64,000 nucleotides of DNA from Daucus carota subsp. sativus (taxonomy: Eukaryota > Streptophyta > Magnoliopsida > Apiales > Apiaceae). The stretch is from NCBI RefSeq assembly GCF_001625215.2, contig NC_030384.2, positions 39,590,390 through 39,654,389 on the forward strand, written 5' to 3'. The translations under genes were made by a program, and so were the position numbers. Each line of letters starts with the position of its first letter. Position 1 is the first letter of the stretch. Of the stretch, positions 10,906 to 23,469 are shown one piece after another. The notes beneath the pieces are model-generated. The model saw nothing but the letters and a program-made list of their open reading frames with translations. It searched no databases and was not told the origin of the DNA.

Positions 10906-11315
10906 CAGATTTTTATAGAATTTGTTTATTATGAGCAAAGTGAACAGTAGTAGGTGAGAGAGCAAACGGTCGGCTTAAAAAACTACTCCAACTGTAGCGT
11001 ATAGTATAATCACATGAATATGGAAATGTTAATATAAAAGCAATCTTGTCTCCATCAACACTAATGAAGAGAAAGAAATTTAGCCTTTCCATTCTACATG
11101 TTGACACGTAGTCGTAACATTATTAGAAAAATAGGAAACTATTGGCTGTGTGTCTGTCGGTCAGGGTCCCACTAGTCTCACCTCTGTAAACAAAAGAAGA
11201 CTATTCCTTTAATATACCATTACCACCTCTCTATCCCTCGCAGCTGGCTACAAAGTATGCACCCCCACTCTTTCTTATACTTGATACCTTATTATATTAT
11301 ATTATTAGATTTGGC

Positions 11316-11717
11316 TAGGGTTAGGAATTCCAGTCGACCAAGAAAGAAAGAGTTTTGAGTTCGTGTCTGATTCGATTCAAATTTAACCGAGTTGGTTTGT
11401 TTAGCTAATCGTGTCTAAAATCTCTATCTGAACTCAACTCGTTTAATTTCATGATTCGAGTCGAGTCGCATCGTTTAAGCTAAATGAGTCGGTTTTAACA
11501 AACCTAGCGAGCCAACTCGTAATTTTACATTTAATCGAGTCTAAACCTCTACATGAACTCGATTATTAATTTCAAAATTCAAATTGAGCCGGCTTGTTTA
11601 TTTGAATAAGCTGGAACCTTTACTTGAAGTCGGCTCCGAGCCGAGTCGAATCGAGCATAGTTAAACGAGTTCGAGCCGGAAAAGCCGGCGAGCCGTCCGG
11701 CTTGAATTACAACTCTA
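11316..11717. mobile_element. hAT-like MITE, 402 bp
   Basis: Imperfect inverted ends TAGGGTTAGGAATTC and GAATTACAACTCTA. Flanking 8-mers GATTTGGC and GTTTTGGT agree at 6 of 8 positions, as a decayed hAT 8-bp duplication would. The body is rich in GAGTCG/GAGCCG words. Confidence 0.6.
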
Positions 11718-11982
11718 GTTTTGGTTGTGTTGGACAGACATACGATTCATGCAACATATTTACTAGATACATTATAAATTATGTTAATATGTTAACGCCT
11801 AGAATAATAAGAAACAAAATGAAATAGTCGAGAATATATTTTTTTCTATGCTGCAACGTTTAGATGTTTCGATACACCTCACCTATATGAAGTACAGGTG
11901 AGGGTATTGATGTAGAGAGAGAAACAAAAATGCGCGTATAGTTGTAAGTTTTTATGGCTCTATACTATATGACTAAATTATA

Positions 11983-12234
11983 CTCCCTCTGTCCCATTTA
12001 ATTCTATACGTTTCTTTTTAACTGCTCGACACGCATTTTAATGCTCTTATAAAATATAGTTCCGTAACTTTTTTTTGAGATTTTCTTTTTCTGTATAAAA
12101 ATATAACATCCAAACTTTAATACAGAAAAGAAAAATTTTAAAAATAAATTGCACAACTACATTTTGCACGGAGCATTAAAGTCCGTGCCGCGTCCCCGTC
12201 CCCCAATGTATACAACTCAGGGGGACGGAGGGAG
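11983..12234. mobile_element. Stowaway MITE in the promoter of the O-fucosyltransferase gene, 252 bp
   Basis: Ends CTCCCTCTGTCCCATTTAAT and CAGGGGGACGGAGGGAG, TA flanks at 11981-11982 and 12235-12236. It ends about 215 bp before the start codon of the next gene. Confidence 0.82.
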
Positions 12235-12449
12235 TATGAGCTGTGAGAGGTGGCCCATGTGAGATGCTTCCGCTACTGAGGGTGATGGGTGTATATCTAT
12301 TAAAAACACACACCTCCTTCATTTATTTCTTTTCATCTCTCTCATCTCTCTCTCTCTCTCTCTTTTGTTTTTTGTCCAAGGGGGCTATTCTATTGTTTAG
12401 TTTTGACTTACCGGAGCTGGAGCAGCTGCTTTGTTTTGAATCTGCCGGA

Positions 12450-15400
12450 ATGATGCTCCTCCACCACAATTTAGGAGGAGCTCTAGCTGCTGCTGCTTTT
12501 GTGTTGCTCACTCTTTTCACTCCCTCTAGCCACGCCTCTTCTTCCTTTCTGCCGGTATGCATTTTCAGCTTCATATTTGTTTATAAATATATGGGTCATT
12601 CATATACGATACTATGTGTTCTTGATTATGTGTATCAACAATAATTGGCTTTTAGTTCAGTGTTATAGTTGACTAATTATCTTTTTCTTTATGGGCTGTC
12701 TTTGTTTTCTTATTAGATTATGGATTCTTGAGAATTCTTTTTCTTCTTATAGATATATGTCTAATATGTGATCTGTGATTTTTTGTTAGTTTCTATTGTT
12801 AAATGTGTGAGAATTTTCAGGTTAGGTGAGATTTTTGTGACAGATGATTAGGTTATTTAGAATCTAAATTCCCTTATAATTGTTACTAGTATGGCAGTTG
12901 AGGTTTCATTTATACTACTTAATTGTGGTCAAAGGCAGTAGATTAAGACATGTAAAAGATATGAGTAAGTCTAATTAGATAACAAAATGGGAAGTTACTA
13001 AAATTGGCAATTGACAAATAGGAACAATTTAAGCACACTATTTGAATCATCAAGGCCGATAATTTTAGTAATGGACTAAGCTTGAATTGACTCCATTCCG
13101 GTGCAAAGTGGTAACAACTGGATACGCTTGAAAGTAATTTAAGAGGACCCGGAGTTTTTAAATGTGGACTGCACTGATAACCTAGGTTTTTCTTTGTCAT
13201 AAGGGTCAAAAGTTGGGGAATCGTGCTTCTGTAGCTGACTTCACGATCATCTTGTGCAGGAATTTAATGCCATAAAACCGAGACATATGAACCTGCTTAA
13301 GAGTGCTGTTCTCCGACAAACTGTGAGTAAGAGTAAAGAGTTGCTTGAGCTGCATATTTGGTTGTGCTTTATCCAAATTTTGTATGGTAGAAATTTCAAG
13401 TGCTCATTTGGTTTATTCATTTTTAGTCAGATGAACAGAAAGCTGCTCTATGGAGGCCTTTGGCCAACCAAGGATGGAAAACATGTGTCGATTCGGCTAC
13501 TGGCCCTAGTATGTGATAATAATTCTTATAAATCAAAGACCATTTAAATTAAGAACTTAAGCTAGAATGTTTGGACCAGTTACTGTCGAATGTACTTTCT
13601 TTTCATTATCTCATGGATTGATTCCCTTTGTGTCCCAGCACCACCACCATCACCAAAAAACTCCCAGGGATATCTCCAGGTGTTTCTTGACGGAGGGTTG
13701 AATCAGCAGAGAATGGGGGTAGGTAGTAAAAGCCTATATAATTATTTGTTATGCCCCTGATCTATTTACAAAATTTTGTTGGATACTAACTAAATTTGTG
13801 CTATTAAAACAGATATGTGATGCAGTTGCCGTTGCTAAAATCCTGAATGCAACACTTGTAATTCCTTATCTAGAAGTCAATCCTGTTTGGAAAGACTCAA
13901 GGTTCCCACCCATTTTAATTTTTTATTACTTTTCTTCGGATGTATATTTTTCCATGTGTTGAAATTATTGAATAAATCTAAACCTTATATATTTGCTTAC
14001 TGCAGCTCATTTGTGGATATTTATGATGTGGATCACTTTATTGATGTATTGAAGGATGATATTTCTATTGTAAAAGATTTGCCTGAAGATTTCTCTTGGA
14101 GCACGAGAGAGTATTATGCCATAGCTATTCGAGCTACTAGAGTCAAAACGGCACCTGTTCATGCTTCAGCTAACTGGTACTTGGAAAATGTGTCACCTAT
14201 CCTAGAGAGGTTGGTATTGGGCTTCATTTCTAGACATCATTGAAGCACAATAGTTATTTAGTAAACTATTGTTTACATATGCTTGATTATAGAAGCGATG
14301 CATGAAAGGGTCTGTCTTTAGTCAACATGTAAATGGCCTGTAAGCTGTTGCAGATATCGTAAGAAGAAATAGGTACATTGGCATGCTGTGGATCCAAATC
14401 TTCTGAAAAAGTCAATACTTTCACTATCTATATTGTCAATAATTACCTGTGAAATTTTAAATGCACTCATGAGCTAAGATTTTCACATGGCATTGGCTAA
14501 CACAGAGGTATTGGTTGGCTGGTCGTTACAGGACTAGACTTCGGAGCTAATCTGTTGGTTTCATAATATTATTTGTATTGAGGAGGTCTAGAGTTTTTCT
14601 ATATTATCGTATACTAGTAGCAGTAAATGTCATGCTTTGTAAACAATTTTCGTATATATATTAAGCAACAGTAGGAACACAGAATGCATTCTGCATACTT
14701 CTAACAGTTATTACAGCTTATTTGCAGCATAGATCGTGAAATAATTAAATTTAATGATCTGCAGAGAGGGTTCTAAAATATTACTTAGTCAATTAGATAT
14801 TTTCCCATATTCATTTTCATTTGAGCATCCACACAACTGTGTAGATTATTAATTTGCTCATTATTCAGTTATGGAATAGCTGCAATAGCTCCATTTTCAC
14901 ATCGATTGGATTTTGACAACATGCCTGAGGATATCCAGCGTCTACGCTGCAAGGTCAACTTTCAAGCACTAAGTTTTGTACCTCATATAAGATCTCTTGG
15001 AGATGCTATTGTTAGCCGCCTCAGGTATCCATCTGGGCAAAAAGAAGTTAGTAGCGAGTTCCTTACAGAGGTTACCGAAACACAAGGACGGCCAGAAGCC
15101 GGGAAATTCGTTGTTTTACATCTTCGGTTTGATAAGGTAGGCCAATTATTCTATAACAGTTCGAAGATCTTTCCTCAAATCTTCCTTCGAAGAGCTTGAC
15201 TATTTATGTAGTGGGTAAATATTACACACCTAAACAAAAAAACGGTGTTTAATTGGGTTTTTGTTTTCCAAATTCAGTTGCATAGAACTCTTTAAATTCC
15301 TACCAGATAGAAACTGTCCGCTTTTAGGTTTTGTGCTTCTGAGTGGAATTGTCAACTGGTATACACTTATTAGACAGATTTATAGTCCGGTTATTTTTTT

Positions 15401-16779
15401 TTTTTTCTGAAGGGACCAGTCAAAATTTAGCATTTAATTACACTCATTCTTGACCTTTAATGTATGTGTATTTGATTTAAAATATATAAGCTTGCTCATT
15501 GTTAATGGTGTGTCCAATCACTTAGTATCTGCAACTTGCTACTCGTTCAAGTAAAGTGTCTTTCTCCTGCATAATATATTTAAGATTCCGAATATTTAAA
15601 TGCTTGCCTACACTAATTTTCACTTTTCAGGATATGGCTGCTCACTCAGCCTGCGATTTTGGTGGAGGTAAAGCTGAGAAGTTGGCACTGGCCAAGTACA
15701 GACAAGTGATTTGGCAGGGAAGGGTCCTGAACTCCCAGTTCACGGATGAGGAGTTGAGGAACCAGGGCCGTTGCCCATTGACTCCAGAAGAAATCGGGCT
15801 GCTTCTAGCTGCTTTGGGCTTTGACAACAGTACTCGTCTGTATCTTGCCTCCCACAAGGTTCATACTATTTTTTTTATAATATGCTAGTAAATTAATGTG
15901 CACTGATGCCTTGGCAAAAAAAAAAAAGTGCACTGCATGCTTCTTTCCTGTATACTAAAACTTGATGATTGGACACCCTTGTTTTCTAGGTGTATGGTGG
16001 TGAAGCTAGAATCTCCACATTAAGAGAATTATTCCCATTGATGGAAGACAAAAAGAGTCTTGCGTCTTCAGAAGAAAGGGCGAATATTAAAGGAAAGGCT
16101 TCTTTAATGTCTGCTGTTGATTACTACGTCAGCATGCACAGTGACATCTTTGTTTCAGCTTCACCAGGAAATATGCACAATGCTATGGTAAGCACTTTTA
16201 ACAAGACATGGTAGGATATTCCAGGACAGCATCTTAACGCATACATGGATTTGATCCTTTGGTTAAGCTTTTTCCTAATGATTTTCATGGTTTTCGCTGA
16301 ATTTGCCAAATAATTTATATAGGTAATTCTGCCGTTTCTCTTTTGATATAGTTTGCATTTTACTTTTTTTCATCTGCACGGGCACAGAAAATGTTTGAAC
16401 ATGCTTAGCTAAAGAACCACTTCATCATTCATAATCGGTCTGATTCTATATTATGGCTATTTACCACTCATTAATATATATAAGCTCAAAGGTTGATAAA
16501 TATATCTTCTCGATATAACATTGCAGGCCTTTCCTCTAATTTTTATATCATTTTGTTTATCTATAACAGGTAGGACAACGAACTTACCAGAATCTTAAAA
16601 CAATCAGACCTAACATGGGGCTATTGGGGCAACTATTCCTTAACAAGAGCATGGATTGGACAAATTTCCAAGAAGCTGTGGTCGAAGGGCACATAAACAG
16701 GCAAGGGCAACTCAGAACACGGAACCTGAAACAGTCAATATATACATACCCTGCACCAGATTGCATGTGCCAGGCTTAA
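12450..16779 (+). CDS. plant O-fucosyltransferase family protein, complete, 10 exons
   Basis: Ten exons give an open 508-residue protein: 12450-12554, 13260-13322, 13427-13508, 13639-13718, 13813-13901, 14006-14209, 14869-15136, 15631-15858, 15990-16187 and 16570-16779 (TAA). All junctions are GT-AG and keep frame. The first exon has a hydrophobic signal or anchor (about residues 8-24, GGALAAAAFVLLTLF), suggesting a Golgi type II enzyme. Family marks are LDGGLNQQRMG, CDAVAVAKILNATLVIP, HLRFDK at 292-297 with AHSACDFGGG just after, and SPGNMHNAM in the C-terminal part, typical of the plant GDP-fucose O-fucosyltransferase (DUF246/PF10250) family. Members act on proteins or cell-wall glycans; the acceptor of this one cannot be told. 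The two adjacent Met codons at 12450 were chosen because the hydrophobic segment follows directly; the longer upstream frame from 12243 is CT-rich leader. Confidence 0.88.
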
Positions 16780-17576
16780 GGTGTCGGATTACAAAGATGA
16801 AGTCACTATTGTTTATTATATCCCAGAAATTAGTGGTTAAAGCATGGTATTTATCATATAGTTGTCTAGGCTGCCATCACTATTCATGGTTAAAGGTTAA
16901 AATAAAATAAGAGGCATTCATTCCCTTGGTTTCTCATATATGTAATTTACACGGTAATTATGGTGGGAAACGTAGTCTTGGTTTGTATTTGTTTATGTTG
17001 TGGATACAAAAATATACAGTTTGTAAAAACCACTCTGAGTTGAGCATATAATATAATGTAATATACCATACAGAAATAATATTTGTTGACTTGGCTATGA
17101 GCAACCGAATTTCCAAAACTTTAGGTGTTGGGGAAAGCTACTACATAGAATACTAGTGGAAGGAGGGCTCAAACTCGACATCTCTCCTTCATAGCATAAT
17201 GCCATGTTAGAGACGAACTTCAAAACCTCATGGTGCTGCTCCAATGATAAACAGGAAAAATTGTGAAGAAACATCGTGATAAGTTTTACGGGGAAAGAAG
17301 AAAGTATGAGAAAACAGTGACTATTATTAAACCAAGAGGGTACTTGTAGTTGTTATTTATCAAGTAGGATAATCCTCAACAACCCAACACAGTGATGCTT
17401 GTGGATAGCAATACATTCTTTACCAAGAAAGACAAGTAAATTCACACCTTTAGAGAGAAAAAATTCTCCAAATGGGAACTTTTCGTGGAAGACAAATACA
17501 CATTGAATGTTAAAAAACAAATTAAATAATTTCTAATGGTAGCAGGATAACAAGCCAAAGAAATAAGTAGCTCTGT
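16780..17576. other. 3' flanks between two convergent genes
   Basis: Presumed 3' UTRs of the O-fucosyltransferase gene and of the coiled-coil gene, which end tail to tail. No gene or clear repeat seen. Confidence 0.4.
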
Positions 17577-20339
17577 CTAGAGATGCGACATCCTGTTGAG
17601 AGTGCTCAATGGAGATCTTCCATCAGTCGATGGAGACGAAGAAACTGTCAATGCTGGTTTTTCAATTTTCAATTTCCTGGGTGAGGGTGAAATGATCAAG
17701 TTTTCTTTAACAGGGTCAAAGTAGTCTTCATTGTCTCTCCTCTCCTTCCCATAGTCATCAATGCTCTGTACAATACCTTCCAAGCTTTTTACCAGCTGCA
17801 TATCTTCATTATACAACTTATTGAACCTGTCAAACAGTTCCACTTCAGCTCCTATATGTTCATCCCTTTTCTGGATGGAATTTGACAACATTTTCTCACG
17901 CAGGTCTGATTCCTGCTGTAAATGACTTGAAAAGTTCTCCAGTTCTTCTATCATCAAATTTTTATATTGGATTTCAAGCTCTTTCAGAACCATGGTTGTT
18001 GTGAACTTCTCCTGGACTTCATGGAACAAATTAGTCTCCGTCTGCAGCTTTACTAGTAGAGATGAAAACGAGGAAGTTGAATTTTCAAACTCCTTTTCCA
18101 GAGAATTGACATGCTTATGGAATTCAACAATCTTCTGTGATTTTTCATCTACTAGATCGCAAAGTTTCTTGTTCTCATGCTCATATAATTTCTGCGCATC
18201 GAATTGTGCAAATATGGTTGTTTCAAGTTCTTTACTCAACCATTCTTTATCCCACCATTCTATTTCTCTTTCAGAGATATTGCACTCTTTCTTTACAAGA
18301 GCTTGTGCTCTTCTTGCTGGCGTACAAGCTGCTTCTTCACTTAATTGGAGCTTCTGATCCAACGACACAATCTTCAATTGAAGATCATCTATTTCTCTAT
18401 CTTTCTGTTCCAATACTTGCACAACGGATTCTTTTAACTTAAGCTCCTCTTCCATTGATTGAACCTTTTGCAGAAGATGGTTTATTCTTCCATCCTTCTC
18501 TGACAACATAAGTACCATGTCTTCTTTTTCTTGTTCAAGAGTAACCTCAACTGAAACTTGTTCAAGAAGAGAAGCTTCTACTTGCATACGCAACTGATAG
18601 TTCTCCTCCATTTTAATCTTTAACCGTTCAGCAATATATTCCCATGCTTGTATCTCGTATTCAGCTTCCTTAACTTCACAGAACTTCTGAGCAAGTTCTT
18701 CATTTGCCTTATCAAGGGCATCATAAACTCTGTTCAAGTCGCCTTTCAGCTGCAGTACTTGATCCTTTAGATGCTGTTGACAAGTGAAGGAATCCACAAC
18801 CATTTTCTTGTGGTGATCAAGATCATTTTTCAGCGTAAGCTGCTCTTCATCGATAAGATTAAACGATTCAATTCTCCTTGATAAATATTCTACTTTTCTG
18901 CGTTCCTCTTCTACCTCATTTATCGCTGCTACAATAGCATTATCCTTAATCTCTAACTGTTGCTTTAGAAAGGAAAGATTCTCTATATCATCATCACCAA
19001 GCTTCAACTGAGCCTCCTTAATTTCTGACTGCATCACTAATAGCATAATCGAAGATTCCTCAATCTGCATCATTAGCTGCTGTATCAGAGAATGGCAACC
19101 TTCTATCTCCAGATTAAGTTCCTGTATAAGCTGTCCTTGACCCTCTTGGTCAGACCTGCAACAGTTCAGATCCTTTATCAATCTTTCCTTTTCGGAAAAC
19201 CAATCAGCTTCTCTGATTTTAAATTTCGCGGAACAGTCTGTATGAGTCTGCTCCAAGCATTTGAGCTTGTTCCGAAGCTTTGACATTGAAGAGGAACTTC
19301 CTGCTTGTTTGATTTGAGCTTCCTGAAATTCTTTGAGGGATAGTTTCAAATCTTGATCATCTTGCTCTAACCTTCTGATTTTATACTCCAACTCTTTATA
19401 TAATGTCTCTTTTGTTCCCAGCAAGTCTCGGAGAGTAGCAATGTCTTTATCCTTTTTGCTTGATAGACATTCAAGTTTCGACTTGGCCTCTTCACATTCT
19501 AAAGAAACATCGTCAAACCATCTTTTGGATTCTAAAAGTTGAAGTTCCAGGCTCTTTCGGCGGCTCTCTTCATGAGCTAGAGCTTGGTTGCACATCTGTA
19601 GACGGCTCTGAAGATCTTTTAGAATTCTAGTTTGAGAATCTAATTTTTCCTGTTGTGTATCCATCTCATCCAGCAATGCAGATTTCTCCTTTTCCCATTC
19701 TTTGGTATTTGTTTGTAGCTGATCTCGAAGCCTTTCATGGGCTTCTTTTAGATGTTCAAACTGTTCTCTCTTGCTCTTTAGCTGGCCTTTGAGCTCCGTA
19801 TTTTCATCCTCTAATTTGAGCAAAATATCATCTTTGTATCTAACCTCTGTAGATGCTTTACCCAACTCTTCTGCACCTACACGCTTCTTCTGTGAAACAG
19901 ATAAGACTCCTTTGAGACCTTCAATTACTTCCTCAAGTCTCCGAATCTTTTGCTCATTATCTATGTTCTTTGCGTTTTCTTCCTCCAACTTAAAAACCAG
20001 GTCCCTCTTTTCTTCTTCATATTTGCAAATCTCCTCCGCATGACTAGTACGAAGCTTATCGTTGGTATAACTAAGACGCGCGACAATGCCCTGTTTCTCA
20101 TTCAAGTTACATTTGATTTCTTCGAGCATTTGCCTCATTTCAGACAATTCATGGTCCTTTTCACTTGATTCTTGTCGTTGTGTCTCAAGCTCTTTACTGA
20201 TTTCTTGAATCCGAATGAGCTGCTTATCATTCGCCCTCCTCAAGCTCTCAGTAAGTTGTCCCTTTGATATATTATCTGCCCTCAATGTCTCAATCTCAGC
20301 TTTAGCATCATCTAACTCTTCATATACTTTATCCATCAT
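17577..20339 (-). CDS. long coiled-coil protein, 920 residues
   Basis: A single uninterrupted exon. Almost the whole protein (about residues 1-870) is charged heptad-like sequence rich in Glu, Lys, Leu and Gln, as in myosin-tail or filament-like plant proteins; there is no motor domain, membrane segment or zinc finger. The C-terminal tail (about 870-920) is Ser/Pro-rich, with ISPSPRKLKIEKP and SPSTDGRSPLS, which looks like a phosphorylation or binding tail. The start MMDKVYEELDDAKAEIETLR follows an acceptor AG at 20365-20364, so the leader is spliced. I recognise it only as a plant-specific myosin-heavy-chain-like coiled-coil protein of unknown role; a structural or tethering job is inference. 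Confidence 0.85.
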   Translation of the reverse strand: MMDKVYEELDDAKAEIETLRADNISKGQLTESLRRANDKQLIRIQEISKELETQRQESSEKDHELSEMRQMLEEIKCNLNEKQGIVARLSYTNDKLRTSHAEEICKYEEEKRDLVFKLEEENAKNIDNEQKIRRLEEVIEGLKGVLSVSQKKRVGAEELGKASTEVRYKDDILLKLEDENTELKGQLKSKREQFEHLKEAHERLRDQLQTNTKEWEKEKSALLDEMDTQQEKLDSQTRILKDLQSRLQMCNQALAHEESRRKSLELQLLESKRWFDDVSLECEEAKSKLECLSSKKDKDIATLRDLLGTKETLYKELEYKIRRLEQDDQDLKLSLKEFQEAQIKQAGSSSSMSKLRNKLKCLEQTHTDCSAKFKIREADWFSEKERLIKDLNCCRSDQEGQGQLIQELNLEIEGCHSLIQQLMMQIEESSIMLLVMQSEIKEAQLKLGDDDIENLSFLKQQLEIKDNAIVAAINEVEEERRKVEYLSRRIESFNLIDEEQLTLKNDLDHHKKMVVDSFTCQQHLKDQVLQLKGDLNRVYDALDKANEELAQKFCEVKEAEYEIQAWEYIAERLKIKMEENYQLRMQVEASLLEQVSVEVTLEQEKEDMVLMLSEKDGRINHLLQKVQSMEEELKLKESVVQVLEQKDREIDDLQLKIVSLDQKLQLSEEAACTPARRAQALVKKECNISEREIEWWDKEWLSKELETTIFAQFDAQKLYEHENKKLCDLVDEKSQKIVEFHKHVNSLEKEFENSTSSFSSLLVKLQTETNLFHEVQEKFTTTMVLKELEIQYKNLMIEELENFSSHLQQESDLREKMLSNSIQKRDEHIGAEVELFDRFNKLYNEDMQLVKSLEGIVQSIDDYGKERRDNEDYFDPVKENLIISPSPRKLKIEKPALTVSSSPSTDGRSPLSTLNRMSHL

Positions 20340-20363
20340 TATCTACGCAATCTGCCCTACAAA

Positions 20364-21172
20364 CTGCCCAAAGAAAAGAACACAAATTAGAGCACATACT
20401 CAACACTAAACTAGAGCGCACACTTTATTTACAAAGCTAGAGCACACACTTGACAGTTCATAAGAGCTCAACTGCCAATAGATCTGCAACAAAATGACTA
20501 TAATTTCCCAAAATAAAAAACGTAAAGGCCAGGAAACATTAACAAAAAGCATAAGATGTGAACATCATCTGATCTAAAAAACTACTAAATATACTCTACA
20601 TTTTATTCGAGTCACGATTAATTCAAATAGTGAGAAAAACAGTAGAGTAATCCTTTAAAGACTGTTCTTCACGGAAACCGTCTCTCTGCTCAATATAGCA
20701 ACTTCAAAGGCTGCGTACATCAAACCCTCCCTAAAACACTACCTTCAACTGGGATTACAAGCGGCCATTTCCCCCTTGGTTTCTCCACAATATTCAGAAT
20801 TGAACTCAACCATCTAAACCATTTTATGAATTAGGGTTTTATATAATTTCCTCAGTTAAAAGATCCCAATTGCAATACATCCAAATCTTGAAACTAATAT
20901 CCAGAAATTCAAACCAGCATTGTTGATTATGCATTGTTGATTATTCTACAGCTACCCTATAACTAAAATAAATATAACAATCAAAATCTTCTTCATGCCA
21001 AACAGACTTGAGCTAAACTTTAAGTAAACCAACACAAATGAAACACATCACAGCTAATTCTCAACAAAATATAGATACAGAAGGCCCAAAAAGCAAAACC
21101 CATAAAATATCCAACATTGTTCGACATGCATATGAAGAATATAGATACATAGAGAGGAGTGATAATGCATAC
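20364..21172 (-). other. leader intron of the coiled-coil gene
   Basis: On the minus strand a donor (ACAACCAG then GTATGCATT, exon end 21173) and an acceptor (TTTGGGCAG, exon start 20363) bracket about 800 bp with no coding sequence. The upstream exon (about 21250-21173) would be 5' UTR. Inferred from splice consensus only. Confidence 0.45.
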
Positions 21173-21299
21173 CTGGTTGTAACTTGCAAGTATAGTCAAG
21201 TTCTGGGTCATAACCAAGAAGATGAAAAATGAGAGCAAGTGAAAAGTAGCCGTTAGAAGGGGGGACAAAATGTGTGGAAATAAAAGGAGTAGCTTTGCT

Positions 21300-22300
21300 T
21301 ATGATGAAATTTTAAATATAAATGTGTGTACTTCAGGTAGTTACCGTTGTAGATTAACGGCAATCACCGAATCGAGCGGATAACATTTATCTTTTCTTTC
21401 TTAATTTAACAACTTATTTTTTTGGTCTTTCCACACGAGAGTTGCAGAGTTTTTCTAACATAGCAATTAATTGCTGTCGTAAAAATAATGAGAAACAAAA
21501 AATACATGGTGTATAATTTGAGAATGATACACTTTTTTCCTCTCTAACTCTTCTTCGTATTTGCAAATCTCGACTTTACATATATTTCTTATATTTTTTT
21601 AAGTAGTCTTGTCAATTTAATTTTGACATTAGACATGTCATATATCACGATATTTGTGATGTCAAATATCTGAATGTTTTTGTCACGATAACAGACCATT
21701 GTGTGCAATTTAGAAATCATATATTTTATTTTTTTGACTCGACCGAAAATCTAAAATATTTATATCATTACGGCAAAAGTTTGAAAATCAAAATGTTCTG
21801 TGAACATAAAAATTTGAGGGTGCGAAGTAGAGTAAACGCTTTTATAATTTTATCGAATAAACCAAACGGGCCAACATGATACAACAGAAAACGTACACCA
21901 CCAAAGGCTGCAAGAAAGGAACATTTCATTTCTGGCCCAATCTTGTAAAATGTTACATATACACATATTGACCCATAATTTGGCCCAGACGTAAATATGA
22001 AGAAGTTTTTTCATATGAGGCTCTAAAATAAAAAAAATTAATTAGCAGAAGAAGTTGTCATGTTGCGGGCGGAGTGCACATGCAATAGTGCAAGTGGGCT
22101 AAAGGTAGACCCAGAAAGTTGCCAAAAGCTTCGGTGCAACTTGACATCATCATACAATCTTTTTGGCTCTTTCTATACATTGACTTTCCACTTACTTGCA
22201 ATTATTTTAATAGCCCAACAAAAATAATATATTAGTAAATAAAATAAATAAACTAATTTCACAAGTGCCCAATACGCAATAATGTGTATAAAATTCAGTG
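21300..22300. other. AT-rich upstream DNA of the coiled-coil gene
   Basis: No gene recognised on either strand; probably promoter of the minus-strand gene, then anonymous intergenic DNA. Confidence 0.35.
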
Positions 22301-22400
22301 TTACAGAAATCGGAAATCGGACCTAATCGGTTGAGCTACCGATTTAAGGGTTAATCGGAAATCGGGGATTAATCGGAAAGATTAATCGGAGTTAAAATCG
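22300..22400. repeat. short AATCGG-rich repeat
   Basis: Repeated words AATCGGAAATCGG and TTAATCGG, of the kind found at the ends of hAT-like plant elements. A matching far end was not found, so it is probably a truncated element. Confidence 0.4.
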
Positions 22401-22873
22401 GGTTTATTTTAATATTAAAATATTATTTAATATTTAGTTATTATTATATGAGCTATTTAGTAACTAATATATTTACTATATTCATAATCTCTATAATTAT
22501 TCATATTTAAAGTAATATAGTATTTTAATTTTAATAATTTATCATATATATAATTTGGTTACGGCATGTACAAATTTTGTTCTTAGCCAGATTGATTGCA
22601 CACGTTTACGATATATTTTTGGTGCTGAGGTAAATAACATATTCAGTGATTCTTCTTCAACATAAAGTAGTGTTGTATATGAGGTTTCGATTTTAGCAGA
22701 AAATAATAGAGATTTTAAAAGTTGTTCTTGCTTTTCTTACAACGTTGTTGTATTTCTTTTAACAAGCTTGAACTATGAGCAATTGAGCATGTATACACGA
22801 GCATATATATGATTACCGATTAAAACACAATATGTGTCATGTCATTTAAAACATTCAGAACCTAGCACTATTC

Positions 22874-22995
22874 TTAATAATTCCATTTGGCTTAAAAAAA
22901 TATTGTTTACTTTATATATGTAATTTGAGATATATAAAAAAACATACTTCTACCTATCATATTTCAGAAAAGAAAAGTTCTGAATAAAATTTTTA
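22874..22995 (+). repeat. direct repeat copy 1 (about 120 bp)
   Basis: Shares AATAATTTCATTTGGCTTAA-like start (here AATAATTCCATTTGGC), TGTTTACTTTATAT, ACTTCTACCTAT and CTGAATAAAATTTTTAGC with 23341-23465, with scattered mismatches. Confidence 0.7.
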
Positions 22996-23340
22996 GCTTA
23001 TATTTGGGAAATTCTTGATGGTACACTCATGAAATTGGCTTTTCTTAATGGTATCATCGTATTTTTGACTTCTACCAATGGTACGCTCGTACTTTTAATT
23101 TATTCCCTATGGTACCCTCGTGTACTTTTAACTTACTCTCTATTGATTTCAAACTGTAAAACAAATTGTATATTTGAAATACTTGCGAAAAATTACATAA
23201 AATAGACCCTTAAATTATGTAAAATAGAGTCAAAATGAGTGAGATATATTCAAACTTCATAATCAAACTTTATCGTCGATATCCTTTTTTGAACAAAAAT
23301 TAGTGTTGTATTTGAGGTTTAAAAAATTAGTGTTGTATTC

Positions 23341-23465
23341 TTAATAATTTCATTTGGCTTAAAAAATGTTGTTTACTTTATATGTGTAATTTGAGAGATA
23401 AAAAAAAAGTAATACTTCTACCTATTATATTTCATAAAAGAAAAATTCTGAATAAAATTTTTAGC
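23341..23465 (+). repeat. direct repeat copy 2 (about 120 bp)
   Basis: Second copy, about 460 bp downstream of the first and in the same orientation. Part of a longer duplicated tract, since a GTGTTGTAT-TTGAGGTTT segment also precedes both. Confidence 0.7.
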
Positions 23466-23469
23466 ATTT

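Noticed and set aside
15642-15857. 71-codon minus-strand frame
   Set aside because: Antisense of O-fucosyltransferase exon 8.
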